From positions 1 to 8,226 of the forward strand of contig JAGVFS010000015.1 in NCBI GenBank assembly GCA_020057535.1: a stretch of DNA of 8,226 nucleotides. The letters are read 5' to 3'. Shown in pieces: positions 1-6,251 of the stretch. Position 1 is the first letter of the stretch. Each line of letters begins with the position of its first letter. A model generated the notes under the pieces. It made no database searches, was not told where the DNA came from, and saw only the letters and a list, made by a program, of their open reading frames with translations. This stretch comes from Patescibacteria group bacterium (lineage in GTDB: Bacteria > Patescibacteriota > Patescibacteriia > UBA2591 > PGYQ01). The position numbers were made by a program, and so were the translations under genes.

Positions 1-1
1 A

Positions 2-28
2 ATTTTGTAAAAATTTTTCCTAAATTTT
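2..28 (+). repeat. 27-bp direct repeat, copy 1 (recJ leader)
   Basis: These 27 bases are identical to 1966-1992. The unit begins ATTTTGTAAAAATTTTTCC and ends in TAAATTTT, and has the self-complementary core AAAAATTTTT. It ends 15 bases before the recJ start; the other copy ends 9 bases before the recO start. Such a match is long even for AT-rich DNA. It may be a shared promoter or operator, or a member of a dispersed intergenic repeat family; the sequence does not say which. Confidence 0.7.
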
Positions 29-43
29 TTTTGCCTCTATTTT

Positions 44-1855
44 ATGCGCTGGATTATCAATAAACCAATTTCAATAGAAGAAAAAAATCAATTTCCACAA
101 ATTAATCCGATTATTTTGCAATTATTATTTAATAGAGAATTAAAAACACAAGAACAAATTGATGAATTTTTGTATCCAGATTATAGTCAAGATGTTCTTG
201 ATCCTTTTTTATTTTCTGGAATAAAACAAGCAATCAAAAGAATTTTTTTAGCGATTCAAAATCAAGAATTGATTATGGTTCATGGGGATTATGACGCCGA
301 TGGAATTTGCGGATCGCTTTTATTAGTTGAAACTTTAGAAAAATTGGGAGCAAAAACTGAAATTTATATTCCTCATCGAGAAAGAGAAGGATATGGATTA
401 AAAGAGCCGGCAATTGATTTTTTGTGTCAGAAAATTAAAGAATTTAAAAAACAGGAGGGATTAATTATTACTGTGGATTGTGGAATTAAAGATAAAAAAG
501 CAGTAGAATACGCTAAAAAAAAGAATATAGATGTAATTATTACTGATCATCATTACGCTATTTTTAAAGATATACCAAAAGCGTTTGCGATAATTCATCC
601 TAAAACAGATGATAGATATCCTTTCAAAGATTTGGCTGGAGCAGGAGTGGCTTTTAAATTAGCTCAAGCGCTTCTCAAAGAAAAACAAAAAACAAGCAAT
701 GAATTTAATTTTGAAGGATTTGAAAAATGGCTTTTGGATTTATTAGTTATTGCAACGGTAGCGGATTTAGTTCCTGTTTTGGGAGAAAATAAAACATTAA
801 TTAAATACGGATTAATTGTTTTAAATAAAACCAAACGAATTGGTCTTCAAGAATTAATTAAAATAATTGGATTAACTCCCAATTCCAATTTAATTTCTAA
901 TAAATCACAAGTCTTTAATTCAGAACAAATGAAAGGAATTTTAAATTACAAACTAGACACTTGGAATGTTGGTTTTCAAATTGCCCCTCGAATTAATGCC
1001 GCGGGAAGACTTAATCACGCTAATACAAGTTATCAACTTTTAAAAACTCAAAATAAAGAAGAGGCAAGAAAATTAGCAGAGGAATTAAATCAAATTAATC
1101 AAGAAAGACAAAAAATATTAGAAGAAATAGTTTCGCAAGCTTTAAAACAAATTGGTAAAGTGGATAATAAACAAAAAATTTTATTTGTTTTTAATAAAAA
1201 TTGGCCAGAAGGAGTTTTAGGATTGGTAGCTGGAAGACTTTGTAAAAATTTTAATCGGCCGGTAATGGCTATGACTTTTAAAAAACAAAAAATAGATAAT
1301 AAAGAAAGAACAACAATAAAAGGATCCGGGAGATCGGACAATTTTAATTTAATCGTCGCTTTAGAAAAAGTTAAAGATCTTTTAGTTTCTTTTGGCGGGC
1401 ATAGCGGCGCGGTTGCTTTTAATTTTTTAGAAAATGATTTAGAAAATTTTAAAGAAAAATTAAGTAAAATAGCCAGTAAAGAAATTTCAGATCAAGACTT
1501 AATTCCTTTTTTAAAAATTGATCAAGAAATAAATTTATCCGAAGCAAGCTGGGAGCTATTTGATGAATTAAAAAAATTTGAACCTTATGGAAAAGATAAT
1601 TCCAAGCCAAAATTTTTAATTAAAAATTTAAAAATAGCGAATTTAGAAAAACTTGGTCAAAATGGCAAACATTTAAAATTATTAGTTTCGGATGATCGAC
1701 AAAAACCTGTTAAAATGATTGGTTTTGGTTTTGGAGAAAAAGAATTAAAAATAAACGACAAAATTAACGTTGTTTTTGAAATTAATATTAATGAATGGAA
1801 TGGAAATAGAGAATTGCAATTGAAAATTGTGGATTTAAAAAATAACGATAAATGA
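44..1855 (+). CDS. recJ: Single-stranded-DNA-specific exonuclease RecJ
   Basis: RecJ is a cytoplasmic 5'-3' exonuclease on single-stranded DNA, used in RecFOR recombination, mismatch repair and base excision repair. The 603-residue product has the DHH phosphoesterase signature in order: HGDYDADG at 80-87, VDCG at 144-147, TDHH at 167-170, and the ATVADLVPVLGENK block at 237-250. These supply the metal-binding aspartates and histidines. A long helical linker follows, then the DHHA1 part with APRINAAGRL (314-323), GSGRS (427-431) and SFGGHSGAVAF (449-459). Residues from about 490 to the end fit the C-terminal OB fold. Length is slightly above the usual 550-580, and no motif is missing. The ATG at 44 is the first start after an in-frame stop at 8-10; there is no Shine-Dalgarno sequence, only TTTATG. 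The recO reading frame follows after 146 bases, fitting a repair pair. Confidence 0.97.
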   Translation: MRWIINKPISIEEKNQFPQINPIILQLLFNRELKTQEQIDEFLYPDYSQDVLDPFLFSGIKQAIKRIFLAIQNQELIMVHGDYDADGICGSLLLVETLEKLGAKTEIYIPHREREGYGLKEPAIDFLCQKIKEFKKQEGLIITVDCGIKDKKAVEYAKKKNIDVIITDHHYAIFKDIPKAFAIIHPKTDDRYPFKDLAGAGVAFKLAQALLKEKQKTSNEFNFEGFEKWLLDLLVIATVADLVPVLGENKTLIKYGLIVLNKTKRIGLQELIKIIGLTPNSNLISNKSQVFNSEQMKGILNYKLDTWNVGFQIAPRINAAGRLNHANTSYQLLKTQNKEEARKLAEELNQINQERQKILEEIVSQALKQIGKVDNKQKILFVFNKNWPEGVLGLVAGRLCKNFNRPVMAMTFKKQKIDNKERTTIKGSGRSDNFNLIVALEKVKDLLVSFGGHSGAVAFNFLENDLENFKEKLSKIASKEISDQDLIPFLKIDQEINLSEASWELFDELKKFEPYGKDNSKPKFLIKNLKIANLEKLGQNGKHLKLLVSDDRQKPVKMIGFGFGEKELKINDKINVVFEININEWNGNRELQLKIVDLKNNDK

Positions 1856-1887
1856 CAAAATCTAAATATTAAATTAATGAGTATGAC

Positions 1888-1992
1888 TAAAAGTCGAAAA
1901 TTATCTTTTATTTTTTTGTTATTTGGATTTTAGATTTGATTTGATATTTGAATTTTGAAATTAGGATTTTGTAAAAATTTTTCCTAAATTTT
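1888..1992 (+). repeat. Intergenic A/T word-repeat spacer with 27-bp repeat copy 2
   Basis: The recJ-recO spacer is made of reused short words. It starts with GACTAAAAGTC (1885-1895), which can fold as a 4-bp hairpin. A run of TTTGATTTGATATTTGAATT-like near repeats follows at about 1935-1955, and the spacer ends with the second exact copy (1966-1992) of the 27-bp recJ-leader repeat. The opening word TAAAAGTCG followed by AAAAT and TATC-like words reappears after atpD at 7703. This looks like a non-coding dispersed repeat family; no protein frame is supported. Confidence 0.5.
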
Positions 1993-2001
1993 GCTTACTT
2001 T

Positions 2002-2674
2002 ATGTTTTACAAAACAATAGGAATAATTTTAAAGCGGGAAAATTTTAGAGAAAACGATCGTTTAATAACTATTATTATACGCGAGATTACAGGAAAATTG
2101 AAATAATAGCTCATGGAACGAGAAAAATAAAAAGTAAATTAACTGGACATTTAGAGCTGTTTACTTTAGTTGATTTGATAATTGTTAAAGGAAAAAATTT
2201 TGATAAAATAATTGGAAGCAAAACAATAAATAGTTTTTGTAATTTAAAATTTGATTTAGTAAAAATAAAACACGGAAGCCAGATTTTGAAAATAGCGGAT
2301 TTAATGATAAAGGTTCACCTTAAAGATGAAAAAATCTTTAGATTATTAAGAAAAACATTAGAAATGATTTCATTAAAATTAATCAATCAATGCGATTATT
2401 TAGCTTATTATTTTATCTTGCATTTCCTTTCTTTATTGGGTTATGCGTCGGAATTATATCAATGCGTTCATTGTAAATTACAATTAAACCAAATGAAAAT
2501 GTTTTTAGTTTTAAATTTGGCGGATTATTTTGTCAAAAATGTAAAGAAATTGATTTAGATAGTTTAAATATTTCCACTAACGTAATTAAAGTTTTAAGGC
2601 TAATGTTAAACGAGAGGGAATTTAAAAAAATAAAAATTGATTTAAATTTATTTCAAGAAATAAAAAATTATTGA
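2002..2674 (+). pseudogene. recO: DNA repair protein RecO, interrupted by two frameshifts
   Basis: RecO binds single-stranded DNA and, with RecR, loads RecA on SSB-coated DNA. Three frames join into one RecO of about 224 residues, close to normal length. The ATG at 2002 reads MFYKTIGIILKRENFREN... up to GKLK and stops at 2104. The next frame continues IIAHGTRKIKSKLTGHLELF (from 2103), the end of the OB fold, then the helical domain and the first zinc-finger half CVHC (2463-2474). The third frame reads KPNENVFSFKFGGLFCQKCK (from 2486), with the second Cys pair, and ends at a TGA at 2672-2674. Both breaks are cured by adding one A to a run of three (near 2101-2103 and 2486-2488). The open frames confine the first shift to 2049-2106 and the second to 2477-2490. 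Either the gene is decaying, or these are homopolymer errors in the sequence; classic slippery heptamers are not present. Identity is confident, the true state is not. Confidence 0.88.
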
Positions 2675-2701
2675 TTTATTTTTAAAATACCATCAATAAT
2701 T
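2666..2701. repeat. Palindrome over the recO stop codon, possible terminator
   Basis: Arms AATTATTGAT (2666-2675) and ATCAATAATT (2692-2701) are perfectly complementary over 10 bp. The 16-base interior is itself nearly palindromic (TATTTT 2677-2682 against AAAATA 2684-2689), so almost the whole 36 bases can fold. It covers the recO TGA. It may end recO transcription, but it has no G/C base and no clear T-tract, so the terminator reading is weak. Confidence 0.4.
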
Positions 2702-2719
2702 CAACTTAAATTCAACTTA
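2698..2719 (+). repeat. Two tandem 11-bp units upstream of the HEPN/NTase module
   Basis: AATTCAACTTA occurs twice in direct tandem (2698-2708 and 2709-2719), 64 bases before the nucleotidyltransferase start. One helical turn per unit is the spacing expected of paired binding sites on one DNA face, and many toxin-antitoxin modules repress themselves through such sites. No regulator has been shown to bind here; this is a placement-based suggestion. Confidence 0.35.
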
Positions 2720-2782
2720 TGTATAAAATAATTAAATTTCATTTAGAATCCAACGCAACGGTATTTGACGTGAAGTATAAAA

Positions 2783-3079
2783 ATGTTTAATATGATTAAA
2801 GATAAATATTTACAAATGGTAAAAAATAAAATTAACAAATTTAATCAAAATAAAAATTTGAAGTTTTTTATTTTTGGTTCTAGTTTGATTAAAGAACATT
2901 TTGGCGATCTTGATTTGGGAGTAATTGGTAAAGTTGAAAATAAAGAATTGATTAAATTAAAAGAAGAGTTTACAAATTCCACTTTGCCTTATTTTGTTGA
3001 TATTATAAACTTTAATAAAGTATCCAATGAATTTAAGAAAAATATTTTTAATAATAAAATTTTATGGATAACACATTAA
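2783..3079 (+). CDS. MNT-type minimal nucleotidyltransferase, probable antitoxin of a HEPN pair
   Basis: This 98-residue protein has the polymerase-beta-type nucleotidyltransferase core. It shows FIFGSSLIKEHFGDLDLGV (residues 29-47), that is the GS motif at 32-33 followed by the metal-binding D42-x-D44, and a third acidic residue in YFVDIINF (D73). These fit an active enzyme that transfers a nucleotide to a partner protein. It stands directly before a HEPN protein, overlapping it by 16 bases, the standard arrangement of MNT/HEPN modules. In the characterised MntA-HepT system the MNT protein neutralises HEPN by AMPylation; the same role here is inferred. The ATG at 2783 has only a weak GAAG upstream (2773); a second ATG at 2792 is a possible start. 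The usual basic/serine residues between GS and DxD are partly replaced (SLIKEHFG), so activity is likely but not certain. Confidence 0.85.
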   Translation: MFNMIKDKYLQMVKNKINKFNQNKNLKFFIFGSSLIKEHFGDLDLGVIGKVENKELIKLKEEFTNSTLPYFVDIINFNKVSNEFKKNIFNNKILWITH

Positions 3080-3453
3080 ACTTAAAATTAAAAGAATTTC
3101 AAAAAACATTAGCGAATTTAAAAAAAGCTTTATATCAAAGAAAAAATGAGCTGATAAGAGATTCTGTAATTAAAAGATTTGAATATACTTTTGAGCTTTG
3201 TTGGAAAACTGTCAAAATATTTTTGAATGAAAAATTTGGCATAGACGTTTTTTCGCCCAAAGAATGTTTTAGAGAATTAAGAAAAAATAAATTAATTTCT
3301 GATGAACAAACAGAATTGTTATTAACAATAACAGATGATAGAAATAAAATTATTCATACTTATAATGAAGATTTTTCAGATGAATTATATCAAAAAATCG
3401 AAGAAGATTATTATGATTCATTTAAAAATGTCTATGAAATTTTAAAAAAATAA
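3064..3453 (+). CDS. HEPN-domain protein, HI0074-type nucleotidyltransferase substrate-binding family; probable RNase toxin
   Basis: The 129-residue, helix-rich protein matches the HI0074-type HEPN pattern: an N-terminal helix with coiled-coil-like spacing (LKLKEFQKTLANLKKAL, 7-23), then RDSVIKRFEYTFELCWKTVK (32-51), a SPKECFREL segment (64-72), and the signature DDRNKIIHTYNE (91-102). That signature contains RNxxxH (R93, N94, H98), the catalytic motif of HEPN ribonucleases, and Y100 in Rx4HxY, the tyrosine that MNT partners modify in characterised pairs. The likely role is an RNA-cleaving toxin or stress effector held inactive by the upstream gene. Its ATG lies inside the partner's last codons, so the two are translationally coupled; there is no Shine-Dalgarno sequence. 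Codon and base use match the neighbours, so recent import is not evident. An older view treats this family as the substrate-binding subunit of a nucleotidyltransferase. Confidence 0.92.
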   Translation: MDNTLNLKLKEFQKTLANLKKALYQRKNELIRDSVIKRFEYTFELCWKTVKIFLNEKFGIDVFSPKECFRELRKNKLISDEQTELLLTITDDRNKIIHTYNEDFSDELYQKIEEDYYDSFKNVYEILKK

Positions 3454-3475
3454 ATTTTAATTTTAATTTTTTAAT

Positions 3476-3500
3476 TTAATTCACTAATTTTGTGAATTAA
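3476..3500. promoter_or_regulatory. 9-bp inverted repeat abutting the hsp20 ribosome binding site
   Basis: TTAATTCAC (3476-3484) and GTGAATTAA (3492-3500) are perfect inverted repeats around a 7-base spacer. The right arm ends one base before the Shine-Dalgarno run AGGGAG (3502-3507) of the Hsp20 gene. Position and geometry recall CIRCE (9-bp arms, 9-base spacer, bound by HrcA), although only TTA and two C positions of each arm agree with that consensus. It could equally act in RNA as a heat-sensitive hairpin. Heat-shock control is inferred from the downstream gene. Confidence 0.5.
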
Positions 3501-3515
3501 TAGGGAGAAAATATT

Positions 3516-3965
3516 ATGAAATTTCTTTTTCAAACAAATCGTCCAAACGACGATGACGGAAAAGGGGAGTCAGAAGAAGTGGAAGAAGGAAGACAATCAG
3601 TTAGATCTTCACAACAAGATGAATGGTTGGAAGAAGATGGACAGCTCTCAGTTGATGTTTATCAAACTAAGGATAATATTGTGATAAAATCAACAATTGC
3701 AGGAGTTAAGCCGGAAGATATAGATATTTCTATTAATAACGATATGATTACCATCCGAGGTTCTAGACATCAAGAATTTGAAATTGATAAGGAAGATTTT
3801 TTTTATCAAGAATGTTATTGGGGAAATTTTTCTCGTTCTATTATTTTGCCAGTTGAAGTAAAAACTGAAGAAATTGCGGCTGAATTAGAAAACGGAGTTT
3901 TAATTATTACTTTACCAAAAGCGACAAAATCAAAAGCGATTAATATAAAAGTGCAGGCAAAATAA
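3516..3965 (+). CDS. hsp20: Small heat-shock protein, Hsp20/alpha-crystallin family
   Basis: This 149-residue protein is an ATP-independent holdase that binds unfolding proteins as oligomers in the cytoplasm. The alpha-crystallin domain runs from about residue 43 to 136: QLSVDVYQTKDNIVIKSTIA, AGVKPEDIDISI (62-73), ITIRGSR (78-84), the YQECYWGNFSRSIILP strand pair (97-112) and NGVLIITLPK (126-135), which holds the usual GVL motif. The C-terminal IxI motif that links dimers is present as INI (142-144). The N-terminal 42 residues are unusually acidic and rich in Ser/Gln, with few hydrophobic residues, unlike many family members; this may weaken or alter oligomer formation. AGGGAG at 3502-3507 sits 8 bases before the ATG, one of the few clear Shine-Dalgarno sites in the window. 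The inverted repeat just before it points to stress regulation. Confidence 0.96.
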   Translation: MKFLFQTNRPNDDDGKGESEEVEEGRQSVRSSQQDEWLEEDGQLSVDVYQTKDNIVIKSTIAGVKPEDIDISINNDMITIRGSRHQEFEIDKEDFFYQECYWGNFSRSIILPVEVKTEEIAAELENGVLIITLPKATKSKAINIKVQAK

Positions 3966-3988
3966 TTTTTTTATATAAAAATATATAA

Positions 3989-4018
3989 CTTCTTTTTATA
4001 AGAAGGCGATTGTTGCCT
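3989..4018 (+). promoter_or_regulatory. Two alternative hairpins around the possible vanW ribosome binding site and TTG starts
   Basis: CTTCTT (3989-3994) pairs with AAGAAG (4000-4005), covering most of the Shine-Dalgarno-like AGAAGG (4001-4006). AGGCGA (4004-4009) pairs with TTGCCT (4013-4018), counting one G-U pair, with TTG (4010-4012) as the loop. The two stems share bases 4004-4005, so they exclude each other in part. This could control translation start, or be the remains of a terminator for hsp20. The stems are short; evidence is geometric only. Confidence 0.3.
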
Positions 4019-4027
4019 AATAAAATA

Positions 4028-5857
4028 ATGAAAATAAATTTTCTTAAAAAAAAAACAGAAAAAATTAATCTTTCTATCTGGATAAAATTAATCATTATTT
4101 TAGGAGGATTGATTTTGTTTTTGTTTATTTTTTTTGCAATTTTTGAAAAATATTACAGCCAAAAAATTTATCCCGGAATAAAAATAGGAAATTTAGATTT
4201 ATCTGGAAAAACTCAAGAACAAGCGATAGATCTCTTAAAAGAAATAACCGAACAAATTAATCAAAAAGGATTAATTTTTGTTTCAGGAGATAAGGTTGTT
4301 GAAATTGATTTAATTGCAATAGGATTAACAGATCCAGATTTGTCACGCGATCTTTTAAGATTTGATTTAGAAAATTCAGTTCAACAGGCATTTCAAATAG
4401 GCAGAAATTATCAAGATTTTAATTTTATTAAAGAACAGTGGAATGCTTTAATTTATGGACGACAAATAGAAATGAAATATGATTTTAGAAAAGAAGAATT
4501 AATTAAAATCTTAAAAGATAATTTTCATTTTTTAGAAAAATTTTCACAAAATGCGGATTTTAAAATTAACACAAATTATCAAATAGCGGTTGTTTCAGAA
4601 AAGGAAGGTTATATTTTGGATTATCAACAAGCGATAGAAGAGCTTGAACAAAATTTAAAATTTTTAGATATTCAGCCAATTGATTTGACTTTAATTATTG
4701 AAAATCCTAAAATAACAAAAGAACAAATTGAAACATTTATTCCAGTCGCTCAGGAAATCATAGATTTATTTCCAGTTAGTTTATCTTTTAAAGGTAAAAA
4801 ATGGGAAATAAAAAAAGATGTTGGTAAGAAATGGATTGAATTTCAATTTAGTCAATTTAAAAATTTAGAAGAAAATCAAAAAGAAATTAGTATTGGATTT
4901 AATCAAGAAGAAATAGAAAAAAAATTAAAAACTATTGCGATGGAAATTAATCAAGATGCTCAAAACGCTAAATTTAAAATTGACAATGGAAAAATTGTTG
5001 AATTTCAGGCAAGCAAAAATGGGAAGAAATTAAATATAGAAAAAACCTATCAAAAAATAAACAAAGAAATTATTTTTAAAAAAAACAAAGAAATTGAATT
5101 AATTATAGAAGAAATAGAACCTGAAATTACCACAGAAAGCGCTAATGATTTAGGTATTAAAGAAATAATTGGTATCGGAAAGTCTAATTTTAAAGGAAGT
5201 CCAAAAAATCGACGAAGTAATATTAAAACAGGGGCAACTGCGTTAAATGGATTATTAATTGAACCAGATGAAGAATTTTCAACTGTTAAGGTTTTAGGAA
5301 AAGTAAATAAAAAAACTGGTTATTTACCAGAATTAGTTATTAAAGGGAATAAAACAACTTATGAATATGGCGGAGGATTGTGTCAAATAGGCACGACTAT
5401 ATTTAGAACGGCTTTAAATTCTGGATTACCTATTTTAGAAAGACGACCGCATACTTTTCGTGTTCAATATTATGAACCAGCTGGAATGGACGCGGCTATT
5501 TATGGATTGCATCCAGATTTAAAATTTAAAAATGATACAAATAATTATATTTTAATTCAAACTAAAATAGAAAAGGATGATTTAATTTTTGAATTTTGGG
5601 GAGTTAGTGATGGTAGAAAAGTTGAAATAACAAAAAATAAAATTTTTAATATTGTTAAAGCCCCTAAAACTAAAATTATTAAAACGAAAAATTTAAAGCC
5701 AGGAGAAAAAAAATGTATTGAAACTAGTCATAACGGAGCTGACGCAAAATTTACTCGAACTGTTACTTATCTTAATGGTGAAAAAAAAGTTAAAATTTTT
5801 AAAAGCCATTATAAACCATGGGGCGCGGTTTGTTTAATTGGAAAAGCCGTGGAATAA
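4028..5857 (+). CDS. VanW-family membrane-anchored cell-envelope protein with peptidoglycan-binding-like domains
   Basis: Numbered from the ATG at 4028 (609 residues). A basic N-terminus (KKKTEK) precedes one membrane helix, LSIWIKLIIILGGLILFLFI (15-34) plus a few more hydrophobic residues, leaving the rest outside the cell. YPGIKIGNLDLSGKTQEQAI (48-67) and the later KFKI-NGK-GKKLNIEKTYQKI segment (about 315-345) look like repeats of the PG_binding_4 domain found before VanW domains. The VanW domain spans about 398-530: TGATALNGLLIEPDEEFS, the conserved YGGGLCQIGTTIFRTAL (447-463, Cys 452), ERRPHTFRVQYYEPAG and GLHPDLKFKN. The tail (about 531-597) resembles a G5 domain. VanW is named from vancomycin-resistance clusters, but its biochemical role is unsettled and nothing here implies resistance. 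Start is uncertain: TTG at 4010 or 4013 would use AGAAGG and add 5-6 residues; ATG 4028 has no ribosome binding site, as with several neighbours. Confidence 0.93.
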   Translation: MKINFLKKKTEKINLSIWIKLIIILGGLILFLFIFFAIFEKYYSQKIYPGIKIGNLDLSGKTQEQAIDLLKEITEQINQKGLIFVSGDKVVEIDLIAIGLTDPDLSRDLLRFDLENSVQQAFQIGRNYQDFNFIKEQWNALIYGRQIEMKYDFRKEELIKILKDNFHFLEKFSQNADFKINTNYQIAVVSEKEGYILDYQQAIEELEQNLKFLDIQPIDLTLIIENPKITKEQIETFIPVAQEIIDLFPVSLSFKGKKWEIKKDVGKKWIEFQFSQFKNLEENQKEISIGFNQEEIEKKLKTIAMEINQDAQNAKFKIDNGKIVEFQASKNGKKLNIEKTYQKINKEIIFKKNKEIELIIEEIEPEITTESANDLGIKEIIGIGKSNFKGSPKNRRSNIKTGATALNGLLIEPDEEFSTVKVLGKVNKKTGYLPELVIKGNKTTYEYGGGLCQIGTTIFRTALNSGLPILERRPHTFRVQYYEPAGMDAAIYGLHPDLKFKNDTNNYILIQTKIEKDDLIFEFWGVSDGRKVEITKNKIFNIVKAPKTKIIKTKNLKPGEKKCIETSHNGADAKFTRTVTYLNGEKKVKIFKSHYKPWGAVCLIGKAVE

Positions 5858-5892
5858 ATGCAGAATGCAGAATTTAGAATTAAGAATGTAAA
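5858..5892 (+). repeat. Five tandem heptamers after the vanW stop
   Basis: Directly after the TAA, five 7-base units follow each other: ATGCAGA, ATGCAGA, ATTTAGA, ATTAAGA, ATGTAAA. The first two are identical and the others drift from the pattern ATNNAGA. A 23-codon frame opens inside it, but it is simply the repeat read as codons. It looks like a decaying short tandem repeat of the kind that fills spacers in low-GC genomes; no function is visible. Confidence 0.6.
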
Positions 5893-6056
5893 ACACCAGA
5901 TAGACCATTTTAAAAAAAAATTACACTGACAAGACTTTTATATCACAGGGGGAGGAGTGGAGAGTGATTAATCTAATTAAATGATTTAATTTACCATTCT
6001 AATTACATCTAAAAAGTGGAAATATAATTCCATCTTCTATCACAATAAATAAAAAA

Positions 6057-6180
6057 TGCTATTTTAAAATCTGTAGACAAAAGAAAAATTAAGGGGATTA
6101 AAATAGGAAAAGGAGAATTAACCAATTTTAATCTCTAATTAAGCTATATGCTTTTTCTGTCTACAGATTTTAAAACAGCA
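6057..6180. repeat. 124-bp nested inverted repeat (29-bp arms), strong hairpin, minus-strand terminator-like
   Basis: TGCTATTTTAAAATCTGTAG and on to 6079 pairs with 6158-6180 over 23 positions with one mismatch (6061 against 6176); after one more mismatch at 6080/6157 the stem extends to 6085/6152. The 66-base interior folds again: GGGGATTAAAAT (6093-6104) pairs with ATTTTAATCTCT (6125-6136) using two G-U pairs, and AATT (6087-6090) with AATT (6137-6140). Inverted ends plus a short interior also fit a MITE-like element, but no target-site duplication is visible at the edges. AAAAAA lies just before the left arm, which gives a T-tract on the minus strand. Confidence 0.75.
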
Positions 6181-6185
6181 CATCA

Positions 6186-6222
6186 AAATTTAAAATGTTT
6201 TTGATTTTTACATTTTAAATTT
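6186..6222. repeat. Perfect 12-bp hairpin containing 24-bp direct repeat copy 1
   Basis: AAATTTAAAATG (6186-6197) and CATTTTAAATTT (6211-6222) are perfectly complementary around a 13-base loop. Bases 6199-6222, which begin TTTTGATTTTTACATTTT, recur exactly at 7742-7765 before atpC, where the left arm of the hairpin is missing. The shared unit is therefore the loop plus right arm, not the stem as a whole. Confidence 0.6.
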
Positions 6223-6251
6223 ACTTAAAAAGTAATGAAATTATTTTAATA

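Larger units (their letters stand above)
6050..6245 (-). ncRNA. Candidate small RNA of about 190 nt on the minus strand
   Basis: Read on the minus strand, a TTGACA-N17-TAAAAA promoter-like sequence (6280 down to 6252) would start RNA near 6245. The RNA would contain the 12-bp stem (6222-6186), then the 124-base nested inverted repeat (6180-6057), and meet TTTTTTATTT immediately at the base of that stem (6056 downward), the arrangement of an intrinsic terminator. On the plus strand the same stem is not followed by a T-tract. No minus-strand protein gene lies between the promoter and the terminator, so the product would be an untranslated RNA. It does not match tRNA, RNase P, tmRNA or SRP RNA in anything I can see. 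A 6S-like role is possible in size, but the ends do not pair. It may instead be a repeat-element relic. Confidence 0.35.

Noticed and set aside
1099..1341. 80-codon minus-strand reading frame inside recJ
   Set aside because: It lies wholly opposite conserved RecJ coding sequence, has no ribosome binding site and resembles no family.
2094..2108. Programmed -1 ribosomal frameshift in recO
   Set aside because: No X-XXY-YYZ slippery heptamer is in register, there is no clear downstream pseudoknot, and a second shift would also be required.
2719..2790. 23-codon frame (MYKIIKFHLESNATVFDVKY...) ending over the nucleotidyltransferase start
   Set aside because: It could be a leader peptide or the stump of a lost gene, but it is very short, has no ribosome binding site and matches nothing I know.
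3966..3988. Palindrome TTTTTATATAAAAA after hsp20 as a terminator
   Set aside because: It contains only A and T, has no loop and no following T-tract, and is expected by chance here.
5858..5929. Short frame starting MQNAEFRIKN after vanW
   Set aside because: It is the heptamer tandem repeat read as codons.
6057..6180. CRISPR repeat or tracrRNA-like sequence (GTTTTAAAATCTG resembles some repeat ends)
   Set aside because: There is no array of repeats and spacers, no cas gene, and the word occurs only as the two arms of one inverted repeat.
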